This document shows, one piece after another, positions 57,001 through 64,000 of a stretch of 64,000 nt of DNA. A program made the position numbers and the translations under genes. Origin of the DNA: Flavobacterium agrisoli (lineage in GTDB: Bacteria > Bacteroidota > Bacteroidia > Flavobacteriales > Flavobacteriaceae); the NCBI RefSeq assembly GCF_016522065.1, contig NZ_JAEHFV010000003.1:372001-436000 (forward strand), in the 5' to 3' direction. How positions within the stretch are numbered: the stretch's first letter is position 1; the number at the start of each line of letters is the position of its first letter. The notes beneath the pieces are model-generated. The model saw nothing but the letters and a program-made list of their open reading frames with translations. It was not told the origin of the DNA and ran no database searches.

Positions 57001-57383
57001 ATGGTCAATACACTGGAACCCCGGGAGGAGTGGTAACCGATTTGGCACAATTAGCCGAAATGAATCCGAATAAAAACATGTGGTCGCATGCTAGTTTTGG
57101 AGGTGCAGGTGCTTTAATCCATTCTTGGGCAGTAGAGGACGGATCGTTTATCCGATTAAACAATTTAACCCTGGGTTATAGTTTACCTACAAACCTTATT
57201 TCTAAAATTGGGGTATCGCAATTTAGAGTATTTGCAACCGGAAGAAATTTACACCTCTGGACCAAATACAGCGGTTATGATCCCGAAGTAAATTCAAGAG
57301 GAAACGGATTAACACCGGGAGTTGATGACTCTTCTTATCCGCGTAGCCGTTCGTATACGGTAGGACTTAACGTAACATTTTAA
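54030..57383 (+). CDS. SusC/RagA TonB-dependent receptor
   Basis: The 1117-residue protein has an N-terminal extension with a signal region ('VVLFLCTTSFYGQ'), a carboxypeptidase-like regulatory domain ('TVTGVVRGGDTSEPLPGVPI'), the plug with 'VQIRVRGGGSI...PLYVVDGF...DVLKDAAATAVYGARASNG', and a barrel ending in 'YTVGLNVTF'. A calcium-binding-like 'DTDGDGIADTGDGVIN' is present. It imports oligosaccharides across the outer membrane with the SusD lipoprotein; the pectin genes suggest galacturonan oligomers. The stop overlaps the susD ATG by one base (TAATG). Confidence 0.95.
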   Translation: MLNHFFSNYLFFLSKIRKRKRFSLQHTSLGVFTVVLFLCTTSFYGQTVTGVVRGGDTSEPLPGVPINLKGTTMGTSTDFDGKFSISLSGTNPILVFSYMGYKPKEVVVNGQKVINVTLEIDSNQLDEVVIVDYGYGKVKRSDMTGAVSSISGKDLERIPVATVSEAITGKLPGVNVTSADGEPGADVQIRVRGGGSITQDNAPLYVVDGFIVNTINDIPSSDIESVDVLKDAAATAVYGARASNGVIVITTKSPKKGKVSIAYNNYFQFNSLPADRSYEVLSPYEFVLANYEYQALRGETAVKDHVRYFGNFSDIDIYKSKKPTDWQDELFGGSRLSQFHNLSISGGTEMTSMRLSVSRNDEEGLLVGSEYGRTAINFKLDQKITDKLKFEGGARITNTVIDGAGTSTNAQLKIKDAVQTRPVNGIADDLDIDLNQPNSDDDYQQFLLSLVDPRDLVEQDWRKRTYNSYVLNAGLNWEIINGLVFKTIFTTEQEFREELRFYGPLTGESFNNGGSLPIGQKDNIENFSRRWLNTLNYKKSWGDNYKMDFLLGQEISSNGGKRDFTRSEDFRASITPQELFANMAFGRVDRKETEDYTDSNRRSVFGRFDFQLYNKYIFTLSFRADESSRFSENNRRGYFPALAFAWKIHEEGFMKNVDFVNELKLRLSYGQTGNDRVPATATQFLFGATTNRGPGFGNIDNVYYAPDSNSLYNPDLKWETTSTNNLGLDFLLFNKRINGTLDVYSNTTTNLLLQSAIPNNTGFTTQWNNIGATSNKGIEFGVTGYIVDNKDFTLSANFNIGKNDFRIDALDGTNERFERSNWASTDLNNINDYYLRVGGKVGDIYGYVTDGMYTVDDFTQYNATTKTYELKPGIPNAGGTVGNTNIRPGFLKLKDLPTIDTDGDGIADTGDGVINADDRQVIGNALPDFQGGFGLTARYKAFDFSIFFNYQSGNDVYNTGKIQFNQLRRVTNGNMLDNMNSGNRFTYIDVDGQYTGTPGGVVTDLAQLAEMNPNKNMWSHASFGGAGALIHSWAVEDGSFIRLNNLTLGYSLPTNLISKIGVSQFRVFATGRNLHLWTKYSGYDPEVNSRGNGLTPGVDDSSYPRSRSYTVGLNVTF

Positions 57384-59215
57384 TGAAGGTAAAAATGAGA
57401 AAAATAAAATTTAAAAATATAGCAATATTGCTTTCAGCCGTACTTTTTGTTTCCTGTGGAGACGATTTTATGGAACCCGATTCGATATCAACTTTTGATT
57501 TAAAATACATTTATTCTAATGTTGATGACGCTAGAAATGGAGTAAATGCCGCTTATTCCTATTTTAATCAAGATGCATTTCGCTCTAGGTTGTCTAACAA
57601 TTTTTGTGGGAATACCGACATCGAACATCAAACAGGTTGGAATAGCGAAGGAGACCGTCACCAAATTTGGAACTTAAAAGCAAATCCGAATAACCGTGAT
57701 TTAGATATTGTTTGGAGTAACGCTTACAGAGCTATTCGCGATGCAAACATTGCCATAAAAGGGATAACCGATAGTGGTAATTTAGAAGCATCTGATGCCG
57801 CTACTAAGGCTACTTTTTACCAGTTGTTAGGAGAAGTTTACACGCTCAGAGCATATTGGTACAGTATGTTGATTTATTATTTTGGCGATGTGCCGTATGT
57901 AACAAATGCTCCAGTAGCAGGTGATGATTTTTATCTACCAAAAGAAAATAGAAATAAAATTTTAACCGGCGAAATACAAAATCTAATTAATATCGAAGAA
58001 CACATGCAATGGGCCGATCAAGTAAGATTTGGAACTGAGCAAGTAAACCGAGAATATACTTTAGGAATGATTGCCCGATTGTCGTTACAACGTGGCGGTT
58101 ATTATTTAACACCCGATTTGAGAATGGTTCGTGATGCCGATTATTTGGATTATTACCAATTGGCCAAAACCTACACCTCAAAATTAATGACGCTAAAAGA
58201 CCGTGAATTGCCTAAAGATTTCAGAAAGATTTTTATGGATCAGGTAAAATTTCAAAATACAGTAAACAGCGAAATTTTATTTGAAGTACCCTTTTCAACG
58301 AATAGTGGCGATGTGGGGTGGAATATCGGAATTACCGTTGATGGAGGTGCTACTGCAGCGCATAGTTATGGATCTGGAAACAATTACATGGCCATGCCAC
58401 CAACGTATTATTTGTCTTTTGATAGCAATGATAAACGCCGCGATGTAACTTGTGGTTTGTATAAAATCAACACCAGCTTCAAAAAAGAATTTGTTAATTC
58501 GCCTTTAAATATTTCGCAAGGAAAATGGAACAGAGCCGATTTAACAACGCCTCCTGGATCTTCATCAGCAAAAAGTACCGGAATTAACTGGCCTATGATG
58601 CGCTATGCAGATGTTGTTTTGATGTTTGCCGAAGCAGAAAACGAATTAAACGGCCCTACTCCAGAAGCACAAAATGCCTTAAAACGAGTACGTCAAAGAG
58701 CTTTTGATGAAACGACTTGGACACAAGATGTTGACCAATATGTACTAAGCGTATCACAATCAAAAGATTCTTTCTTTGAAGCCATTGTAGATGAACGTGC
58801 ATGGGAATTTGGAGGTGAAATGATTAGAAAATACGAGTTAATTCGTTGGGGAATTTATTCCCAAAAAATGCAAGAAACGGTTACCGATTTGAAAAAATTG
58901 AACGACGATGCCTACAACGGTACTACGCAATATCCGGATTATATGTATTGGAAATTAGATGCTGCTGGCGAATTTATAGTGTTAAATCCTGATACAAAAG
59001 TTGCCGCTGCTCCCGATGATACTTGGACACGTGTTCCCTTTTTACGAGACTTGGGTAGCGCAGCAGGAATGTATAAAGATTGGGTTAACCGCGATTGGGA
59101 AAACTATATCGATAAAGGACCTAAACCGGGTGTAGCCCGATATATTTTTCCAATACCAGTCATAGCAATTGAAAATAGTAAAGGAACTCTAAAAAATGAT
59201 GGCTATGGATTTTAA
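57383..59215 (+). CDS. SusD/RagB surface glycan-binding lipoprotein
   Basis: The 610-residue protein has a lipoprotein signal with 'LFVSCGDDF' (lipid Cys near residue 26) and the TPR-like SusD fold ('LLGEVYTLRAYWYSMLIYYFGDVP', 'FAEAENELNGP'). The C-terminal 'GVARYIFPIPVIAIENSKGTL' is typical. It caps the SusC barrel and binds glycan. The start at 57383 overlaps the SusC stop by one base; an ATG at 57395 is also possible. Confidence 0.95.
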   Translation: MKVKMRKIKFKNIAILLSAVLFVSCGDDFMEPDSISTFDLKYIYSNVDDARNGVNAAYSYFNQDAFRSRLSNNFCGNTDIEHQTGWNSEGDRHQIWNLKANPNNRDLDIVWSNAYRAIRDANIAIKGITDSGNLEASDAATKATFYQLLGEVYTLRAYWYSMLIYYFGDVPYVTNAPVAGDDFYLPKENRNKILTGEIQNLINIEEHMQWADQVRFGTEQVNREYTLGMIARLSLQRGGYYLTPDLRMVRDADYLDYYQLAKTYTSKLMTLKDRELPKDFRKIFMDQVKFQNTVNSEILFEVPFSTNSGDVGWNIGITVDGGATAAHSYGSGNNYMAMPPTYYLSFDSNDKRRDVTCGLYKINTSFKKEFVNSPLNISQGKWNRADLTTPPGSSSAKSTGINWPMMRYADVVLMFAEAENELNGPTPEAQNALKRVRQRAFDETTWTQDVDQYVLSVSQSKDSFFEAIVDERAWEFGGEMIRKYELIRWGIYSQKMQETVTDLKKLNDDAYNGTTQYPDYMYWKLDAAGEFIVLNPDTKVAAAPDDTWTRVPFLRDLGSAAGMYKDWVNRDWENYIDKGPKPGVARYIFPIPVIAIENSKGTLKNDGYGF

Positions 59216-59234
59216 TGCTTTAAAAAGTAAAAGG

Positions 59235-60881
59235 ATGAAAAACAATTATCAGTTTTTAAATTATAATAACTTCATATTAGCAGTGTTTACTTTGCTGCTA
59301 GTAGTTGCTTGTAACAGTTCAGACGATGAGGTTTTCGAAAAAACAAGACTCTTTGGTCCGGTTTTAAATGAAGACTTGCATTCTGAAAAAAACACCATTA
59401 TTGTGGATATCGCTAAGTTTAAAGATGCTGTTGCTTATACTGTTGAGGTGAGTAGAGATACCTTTAAGACCATAGAATATACCATACAATCAGACACCAA
59501 TTATGTCGTGATAAATAAACAAACGGTAGGTCAGGAGTTGTTTTGGAACATGCTTTACCAAGTACGTGCTAAAGCACATGCCGATGATCCAGCTTATGAT
59601 AGTAATGTTTCCGATTTTGGAAGCGTACGAACACAAGTTTTTGAATCAATTTTAAATTCGCCTTCTCCGTATGACGTAACCGATATTGCTGCTCGTGTCA
59701 CTTGGTTGCCAATTGGGACTGCTGTAACCGGAATAAAAGTGTTTGCCGCCGATGATTTTCGTTTAGAAAATCCGTTGTTTCCAGAAAGAGCCGTTACAGC
59801 TCAAGAAAATCAAAATGGCGAAGCTATTGTAGAGGGATTAAGTGCTTCTACAACCTACCAAATTGCTATTTATAGCGGGGAAGAATTAAGAGGTTGGGTA
59901 AATTTTACAACCCGAACGCCCGATTTAGACCCTAATGCAGCAGGTGTAATTGATCTTCGTAATGACGAAAATCCAAATGCTGTAGCCAATGCTTTAAGTA
60001 CGGCTCCTAACAATGCCATTATTTTAGTAAAACGAGGTATAACCTATAATGCTCCTTCGGTGGCAATAGATAAATCGGTTACGATACAAGCGGCATATGG
60101 TTTTGGAGAAGAAAGAGCTAAACTGATTTTTGCTGGAAACTTTGATGTTGCAAACGGAGCCAATGTAGGTCATTTGCGCTTTGTGGGACTAGAATTAAGA
60201 GGAACCGATTGGGGAGGAAAATATGTCATGAATATGGGACAAGTTTCAACTCTTGACGAAATGAGTTTTGAGGATTGTTACATTACTAATTTCCGTGGAA
60301 TTTTAAGACAAAAAGATAAAGCCAATGTGTTGAACAATTATATTATCAACAACTGCGTAATAGACAGTATTAACGGCTACGGAATCGTAACGGTAGATAA
60401 TGCTGCTGCTAAGTTAAATAACATGAAATTAACCAATACTTCTGTAAATCATTCGATATCGGTTATTACTTCTCGAAACAATTTCCAATCCTTATTAATT
60501 AGCGATTGTAGCATGGCCAACACGCCAGATACGGGTGCAACATTAATTAACTTTAGGCAATCAGGGCAAAATAATGTGGCCAACGGAATCAATATCACCA
60601 ATTGTATTTTTGGACATTCGTGGGATAGAGCTACGCCAGATACTTTTGGAATTGTTGGAATAGCAGGCTTAGAACAAACCAGTTTCCAATTGCTGAACAA
60701 TTATACAACCAAAAATTTCTTCTTTACAAAAGCAGAAATTCCAGGATTTCCAATTGCCAATTACACCAATACACAAAACGATTTGTGGGTAGATGTAAGT
60801 AAGAATAATTTTTATATAAAAGATAAAGGATTCAACGGTAAATACGATGCCGGCGATCCTAAATTCAGAGATAAGTTATAG
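59235..60881 (+). CDS. Surface lipoprotein with DUF4957/DUF5123-type beta-helix region
   Basis: From the ATG at 59235 the protein has 548 residues; a frame open from 59196 would overlap susD, and its extra 13 residues are not signal-like. The lipobox is 'LLVVACNSSD'. An FN3-like part (about 30-230) is followed by a right-handed beta-helix with repeated 'DCYITNF', 'NNCVIDSINGYGIV' and 'ITNCIFG' turns. Such proteins occur in Bacteroidetes pectin loci in the SusE position and probably bind galacturonan; no lyase active site is obvious. Confidence 0.82.
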   Translation: MKNNYQFLNYNNFILAVFTLLLVVACNSSDDEVFEKTRLFGPVLNEDLHSEKNTIIVDIAKFKDAVAYTVEVSRDTFKTIEYTIQSDTNYVVINKQTVGQELFWNMLYQVRAKAHADDPAYDSNVSDFGSVRTQVFESILNSPSPYDVTDIAARVTWLPIGTAVTGIKVFAADDFRLENPLFPERAVTAQENQNGEAIVEGLSASTTYQIAIYSGEELRGWVNFTTRTPDLDPNAAGVIDLRNDENPNAVANALSTAPNNAIILVKRGITYNAPSVAIDKSVTIQAAYGFGEERAKLIFAGNFDVANGANVGHLRFVGLELRGTDWGGKYVMNMGQVSTLDEMSFEDCYITNFRGILRQKDKANVLNNYIINNCVIDSINGYGIVTVDNAAAKLNNMKLTNTSVNHSISVITSRNNFQSLLISDCSMANTPDTGATLINFRQSGQNNVANGINITNCIFGHSWDRATPDTFGIVGIAGLEQTSFQLLNNYTTKNFFFTKAEIPGFPIANYTNTQNDLWVDVSKNNFYIKDKGFNGKYDAGDPKFRDKL

Positions 60882-61036
60882 CGTCTTTAAGTTGTTTTTA
60901 ATGGGTGTCTAAGATATAGTAAATCGGCTATTTAATGTTTACTTTTTGTTGTTAGTTTGGTTTTAATGGTTTAAATAAACAAAAATAAATAGCAATCGGT
61001 TTCTACTATTTTAGGCACCCTAATATTTTAAAAAGT
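60882..61036. other. Spacer before the pectate lyase gene
   Basis: No exact TAnnTTTG element and no hairpin is evident; read-through from the susCD transcript is likely. Confidence 0.4.
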
Positions 61037-62506
61037 ATGAAAATAAAAATGAAATATTGGCTGCTCTTATTCTGTATGCCGCTATACTTTAATTGTAGCC
61101 CATCGAATGAGGGAACTCCAGAAGTTATCGAAGAAATTCAACCAGAGCAAGAAAAACCGGTTCAAGTGCAAGAGGAAGCACTAGCATTTCCAACTGCAGA
61201 AGGGTTTGGACGTCATACCACAGGGGGTCGCGGCGGAAAAGTACTTTTTGTAACCAATCTAAACGATTCAGGTCCCGGGAGTTTTCGTGATGCAATTAAT
61301 ACTACAGGAAAACGATATATTTTATTTAAAATATCGGGAACTATTGCTTTAAAGTCTCGTTTAAATCTTACTAATAGCGATGTAACAATTGCAGGACAAA
61401 CAGCGCCCGGTGACGGAATTTGCATTAAAGATTATCCTTTTGTTATCAATGCTGATAATGTAATCATTCGTTATATGCGTTTTAGAATGGGAGATGCAGC
61501 CGCACAACAAGCCGATGCTTTAGAGGCACGTTTTCATAAAAACATCATCATTGATCATTGTTCATTAAGTTGGTCATCTGATGAAACGGCTACTTTTTAT
61601 GCTAATGAAAATACTACTTTTCAATGGAATTTTGTTTCCGAAAGTTTAAGAACTTCTATACACGAAAAAGGATCACACGGTTACGGTGGCATTTGGGGAG
61701 GAAGAAATGCTTCTTTTCACCATAATTTATTAGCTCACCACGATAGCCGAAATCCTCGTTTAGGAGAAGAAGCTGGCAAAGCATTTGCTCTTACCGATTT
61801 AGTCGATCTTCGAAATAATGTCATTTACAATTGGGGAGGAAACAGTTGTTACGGAGGAGAAGCCATGAATGTGAATATTGTTAATTGTTACTACAAGCCT
61901 GGACCAGTTACCTCTAAAACAACCCGAATAATTTCTATCGATAAAAATAAAAATGTAGGAACCGAAGTATACGATATTTGGGGCAAATTTTATATTGATG
62001 GAAATGTTGTCGTGGGCAGTGAAACCGCTACAACCGATAATTGGACTTATGGAGTTTTTAATCAATTTCATGGCAGTTATGGTACAGTTTCTGATGAGGA
62101 TAAGCAAAAAATGAAATTAACAACACCTCATAATATCCAAAATAACGTAAAAACGGATTCGGCTCTCGAAGCCTATGAAAGAGTGCTTAAATTTGGTGGT
62201 GCTTCTTTAGTTCGTGATGCTGTTGATACTCGGATTGTAAGTGAAGTAAAAAATGGAAATTATACTTTTGAAGGTTCAAAAGGAAGTAGCAAAGGAATCA
62301 TCGATTCACAAGCCGATGTAGGAGGTTGGCCCGAATTAAAAACTACCGAATACCCAAAAGATAGTTCAGGAGACGGAATCCCGGATGAATGGAAACGCAA
62401 AATGAAATTAGATATTTCAAGAAATAATCCAAATGGTCACGATTTAAGCTCAGGTTACGAAAATATAGAAGTTTATATCAATAGTTTAGTAGGAAATAAT
62501 AAATAA
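61037..62506 (+). CDS. Pectate lyase, polysaccharide lyase family 1, lipoprotein
   Basis: The 489-residue protein has a lipoprotein signal ('PLYFNCSPS') followed by an acidic Pro/Glu-rich linker. The PL1 beta-helix shows 'TTGGRGGKVLFVTNLNDSG', 'IAGQTAPGDGI', 'IIDHCSLSWSSDET' (calcium-binding Asp) and 'DSRNPRLGEEAG' (catalytic Arg). The C-terminus has 'DSSGDGIPDEWKRKMKLD', an EF-hand-like motif common in these lyases. It cleaves de-esterified homogalacturonan by beta-elimination, acting after the pectinesterase. Confidence 0.93.
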   Translation: MKIKMKYWLLLFCMPLYFNCSPSNEGTPEVIEEIQPEQEKPVQVQEEALAFPTAEGFGRHTTGGRGGKVLFVTNLNDSGPGSFRDAINTTGKRYILFKISGTIALKSRLNLTNSDVTIAGQTAPGDGICIKDYPFVINADNVIIRYMRFRMGDAAAQQADALEARFHKNIIIDHCSLSWSSDETATFYANENTTFQWNFVSESLRTSIHEKGSHGYGGIWGGRNASFHHNLLAHHDSRNPRLGEEAGKAFALTDLVDLRNNVIYNWGGNSCYGGEAMNVNIVNCYYKPGPVTSKTTRIISIDKNKNVGTEVYDIWGKFYIDGNVVVGSETATTDNWTYGVFNQFHGSYGTVSDEDKQKMKLTTPHNIQNNVKTDSALEAYERVLKFGGASLVRDAVDTRIVSEVKNGNYTFEGSKGSSKGIIDSQADVGGWPELKTTEYPKDSSGDGIPDEWKRKMKLDISRNNPNGHDLSSGYENIEVYINSLVGNNK

Positions 62507-62567
62507 AAATACGTTTCCGGAGCTTGCCGAAGGGAACATTTACCAAAAACACAATTAAAAATACACA

Positions 62568-64000
62568 ATGAAATTTTACCCTTATCTTTTTTCTCTTTTT
62601 ACTTTAAGTGCTGCCGTTGCACAAAACAATCAAAATGCAAAACCGTATGTTTCGAACGTTTGGGTAGCCGATTTAGGAAATGGCAACTATCAAAATCCCA
62701 TTTTACAAGCCGATTATTCAGATCCCGATGTTGTTAGGGTGGGCGATGATTATTACATGACAGCCTCTAGTTTTAATTGTACCCCCGGTTTACCTATTTT
62801 GCATTCAAAAGATATGGTAAACTGGAAGTTAGTAAACCATGCTTTAGCCAAAGTAACACCTTTAGAGCATTATAATAGCGTTCAACACGGAAATGCGGTT
62901 TGGGCACCGAGTATTCGCTACCATAATAAAGAGTTTTATATTTATTGGGGAGACCCAGATTTTGGCATTTTTATGGTGAAAACTAAAAATCCATTAGGGA
63001 AATGGGAAGCGCCAGTTTTGGTCATGGAAGCCAAAGGAATTATCGATACTTGCCCCTTTTGGGATGAAGACGGACGTGTTTACCTTTCGCACGGTTGGGC
63101 AGGAAGCAGAGCAGGTGTAAAGAGTTTATTAACGGTGAAAGAACTTAATGCCGAAGGAACAGCAGTAATTGATGAAGGTCATCACGTATATGATGGTCAT
63201 GAAATCGATCCTACGGTTGAAGGCTCTAAATTGTATAAAAAAGACGGTTACTATTATATTTTTGCTCCTGCAGGTGGGGTGTCTACAGGTTGGCAAATTG
63301 CATTACGATCAAAAAATATCTATGGTCCCTACGAGCGAAAGATAGTTTTAGAGCAAGGAAAATCAACAATCAATGGGCCGCATCAGGGAGCTTGGGTTGA
63401 TACCCCTCAAGGCGAATCGTGGTTTTATCATTTTCAGGATATTGATGCTTATGGCCGAATTGTACATTTGCAACCTATGTCTTGGCAAAATGGCTGGCCT
63501 ATTATAGGAAAAGATCTCGACGGCAATGGCATTGGCGAACCCGTTATGAAATACAAAAAACCAAATGTAGGCAAGAATTACCTCATAGAAACACCTCAAG
63601 AAACCGATTATTTTACCGATAATACTATAGGTTTGCAATGGCAATGGCAAGCTAATCCCAATATGGTTTGGTATGCAAAAATGAGGGATTCAGATAACTT
63701 ACGGTTGTTTTCGATGAAAATGCCAGAGGAATCCAAAAATTTGTGGTTAGTTCCAAATTTATTGTTGCAAAAATTTCCAGCACTTCATTTTTCGGCAACA
63801 ACCAAAATAAAATTAGTCCCAGAAGAAGCTACTTCAGGTAAATCCGCGGGCTTACTCGTTATGGGACTCGATTATGCTTCAGTCCGAATTATACGTAAAA
63901 ATGAAGGCTTTTTTGTTGAACAGTTAGAAGCTAAAAATGCATCTAAAAATCAATCTGAAAATATTAACGCTTCCGAAAAAATAAATCAAAATGAAGTTTA
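62568..64000 (+). CDS. Glycoside hydrolase family 43 protein, 3' end outside window
   Basis: 477 residues are visible. A signal peptide ends at 'SAAVAQ'. The five-bladed propeller motifs are present: 'DYSDPDVVRVGDDYYM' (catalytic base Asp), 'GIIDTCPFWDEDG' and 'EIDPTVEGSKLY' (general acid Glu). A C-terminal beta-sandwich (about 350 onward) is typical of GH43 subfamily 12-like enzymes with a DUF1349/GH43-C domain. It probably removes arabinose or xylose side chains from pectin. It follows the lyase gene after 61 bp and runs past the window end. Confidence 0.9.
   Translation, partial: MKFYPYLFSLFTLSAAVAQNNQNAKPYVSNVWVADLGNGNYQNPILQADYSDPDVVRVGDDYYMTASSFNCTPGLPILHSKDMVNWKLVNHALAKVTPLEHYNSVQHGNAVWAPSIRYHNKEFYIYWGDPDFGIFMVKTKNPLGKWEAPVLVMEAKGIIDTCPFWDEDGRVYLSHGWAGSRAGVKSLLTVKELNAEGTAVIDEGHHVYDGHEIDPTVEGSKLYKKDGYYYIFAPAGGVSTGWQIALRSKNIYGPYERKIVLEQGKSTINGPHQGAWVDTPQGESWFYHFQDIDAYGRIVHLQPMSWQNGWPIIGKDLDGNGIGEPVMKYKKPNVGKNYLIETPQETDYFTDNTIGLQWQWQANPNMVWYAKMRDSDNLRLFSMKMPEESKNLWLVPNLLLQKFPALHFSATTKIKLVPEEATSGKSAGLLVMGLDYASVRIIRKNEGFFVEQLEAKNASKNQSENINASEKINQNEV

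Noticed and set aside
1..64000. CRISPR arrays, rRNA genes and insertion sequences
   Set aside because: No regularly spaced direct repeats of CRISPR size, no rRNA sequence and no transposase or terminal inverted repeats were seen.

Overview
The window reads as chromosomal DNA of a Flavobacterium-like member of the Bacteroidetes (family Flavobacteriaceae). The base composition is AT-rich. Most genes lack a Shine-Dalgarno site, and several promoters carry the TAnnTTTG -7 element. There is a SusC/SusD pair, a type IX secretion C-terminal signal on a pectinesterase, a crtI-crtB-crtZ-crtY carotenoid cluster, a 2-Cys peroxiredoxin/thioredoxin pair and a RibBA whose cyclohydrolase half has lost its zinc cysteines.

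Layout. 1-8.0 kb: the start of an FAD-linked oxidase (minus), a peptidoglycan-salvage trio (GHL10-type hydrolase, AmpG-like transporter, NagZ-like hexosaminidase), then peroxiredoxin, thioredoxin and a small conserved protein. 8.0-12.8 kb: a zeaxanthin-type carotenoid operon on the minus strand headed by a MarR regulator, with two near-identical dyads 32 bp apart in front of it. 13.0-19.7 kb: housekeeping genes tpx, dgkA, ftsK, a LolA-like carrier, an LptF/G permease and ribBA, followed by tRNA-Ser(UGA).

19.8-38.1 kb is an accessory region. It holds a nuclease of the SNase fold, a Bacteroidetes protein of unknown function starting MARQKG, about 650 nt of non-coding DNA folding into a chain of long hairpins, a Fic protein with an N-terminal winged-helix region and a phased array of TTCCA motifs in front of it, a decayed toxin/antitoxin-like gene and a tRNA 3' scar. 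Next comes a type I restriction operon (hsdR, hsdM, hsdS) followed by an AAA/TOPRIM ATPase, a phospholipase D-like protein and a DUF5655 protein. hsdM carries one in-frame stop and hsdS is frameshifted at an A11 tract. A 5'-truncated VapE/primase-helicase remnant and two cassette-like genes with recurrent short repeats follow.

38.1-50 kb returns to core genes: an AlkB-like dioxygenase; a compact six-gene minus-strand run (ABC exporter pair, MscS channel, sigma-54-type response regulator, half DEAD-box protein, HAD phosphatase); grpE-dnaJ; two related outer-membrane proteins; a MATE pump. 50-64 kb is a pectin utilisation locus: secreted pectinesterase (minus), then SusC, SusD, a DUF4957/DUF5123-type lipoprotein, a PL1 pectate lyase and a GH43 gene that runs off the window.

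The strongest candidate for something undescribed is the hairpin chain at about 21.6-22.25 kb. It has perfect or wobble-only stems of 14-37 bp. Nearly every imperfect pair is G.U if the plus strand is transcribed, and the 9-mer GAGCGTTGG occurs four times. The Fic operator-like array and the A11-controlled hsdS are the next most interesting.
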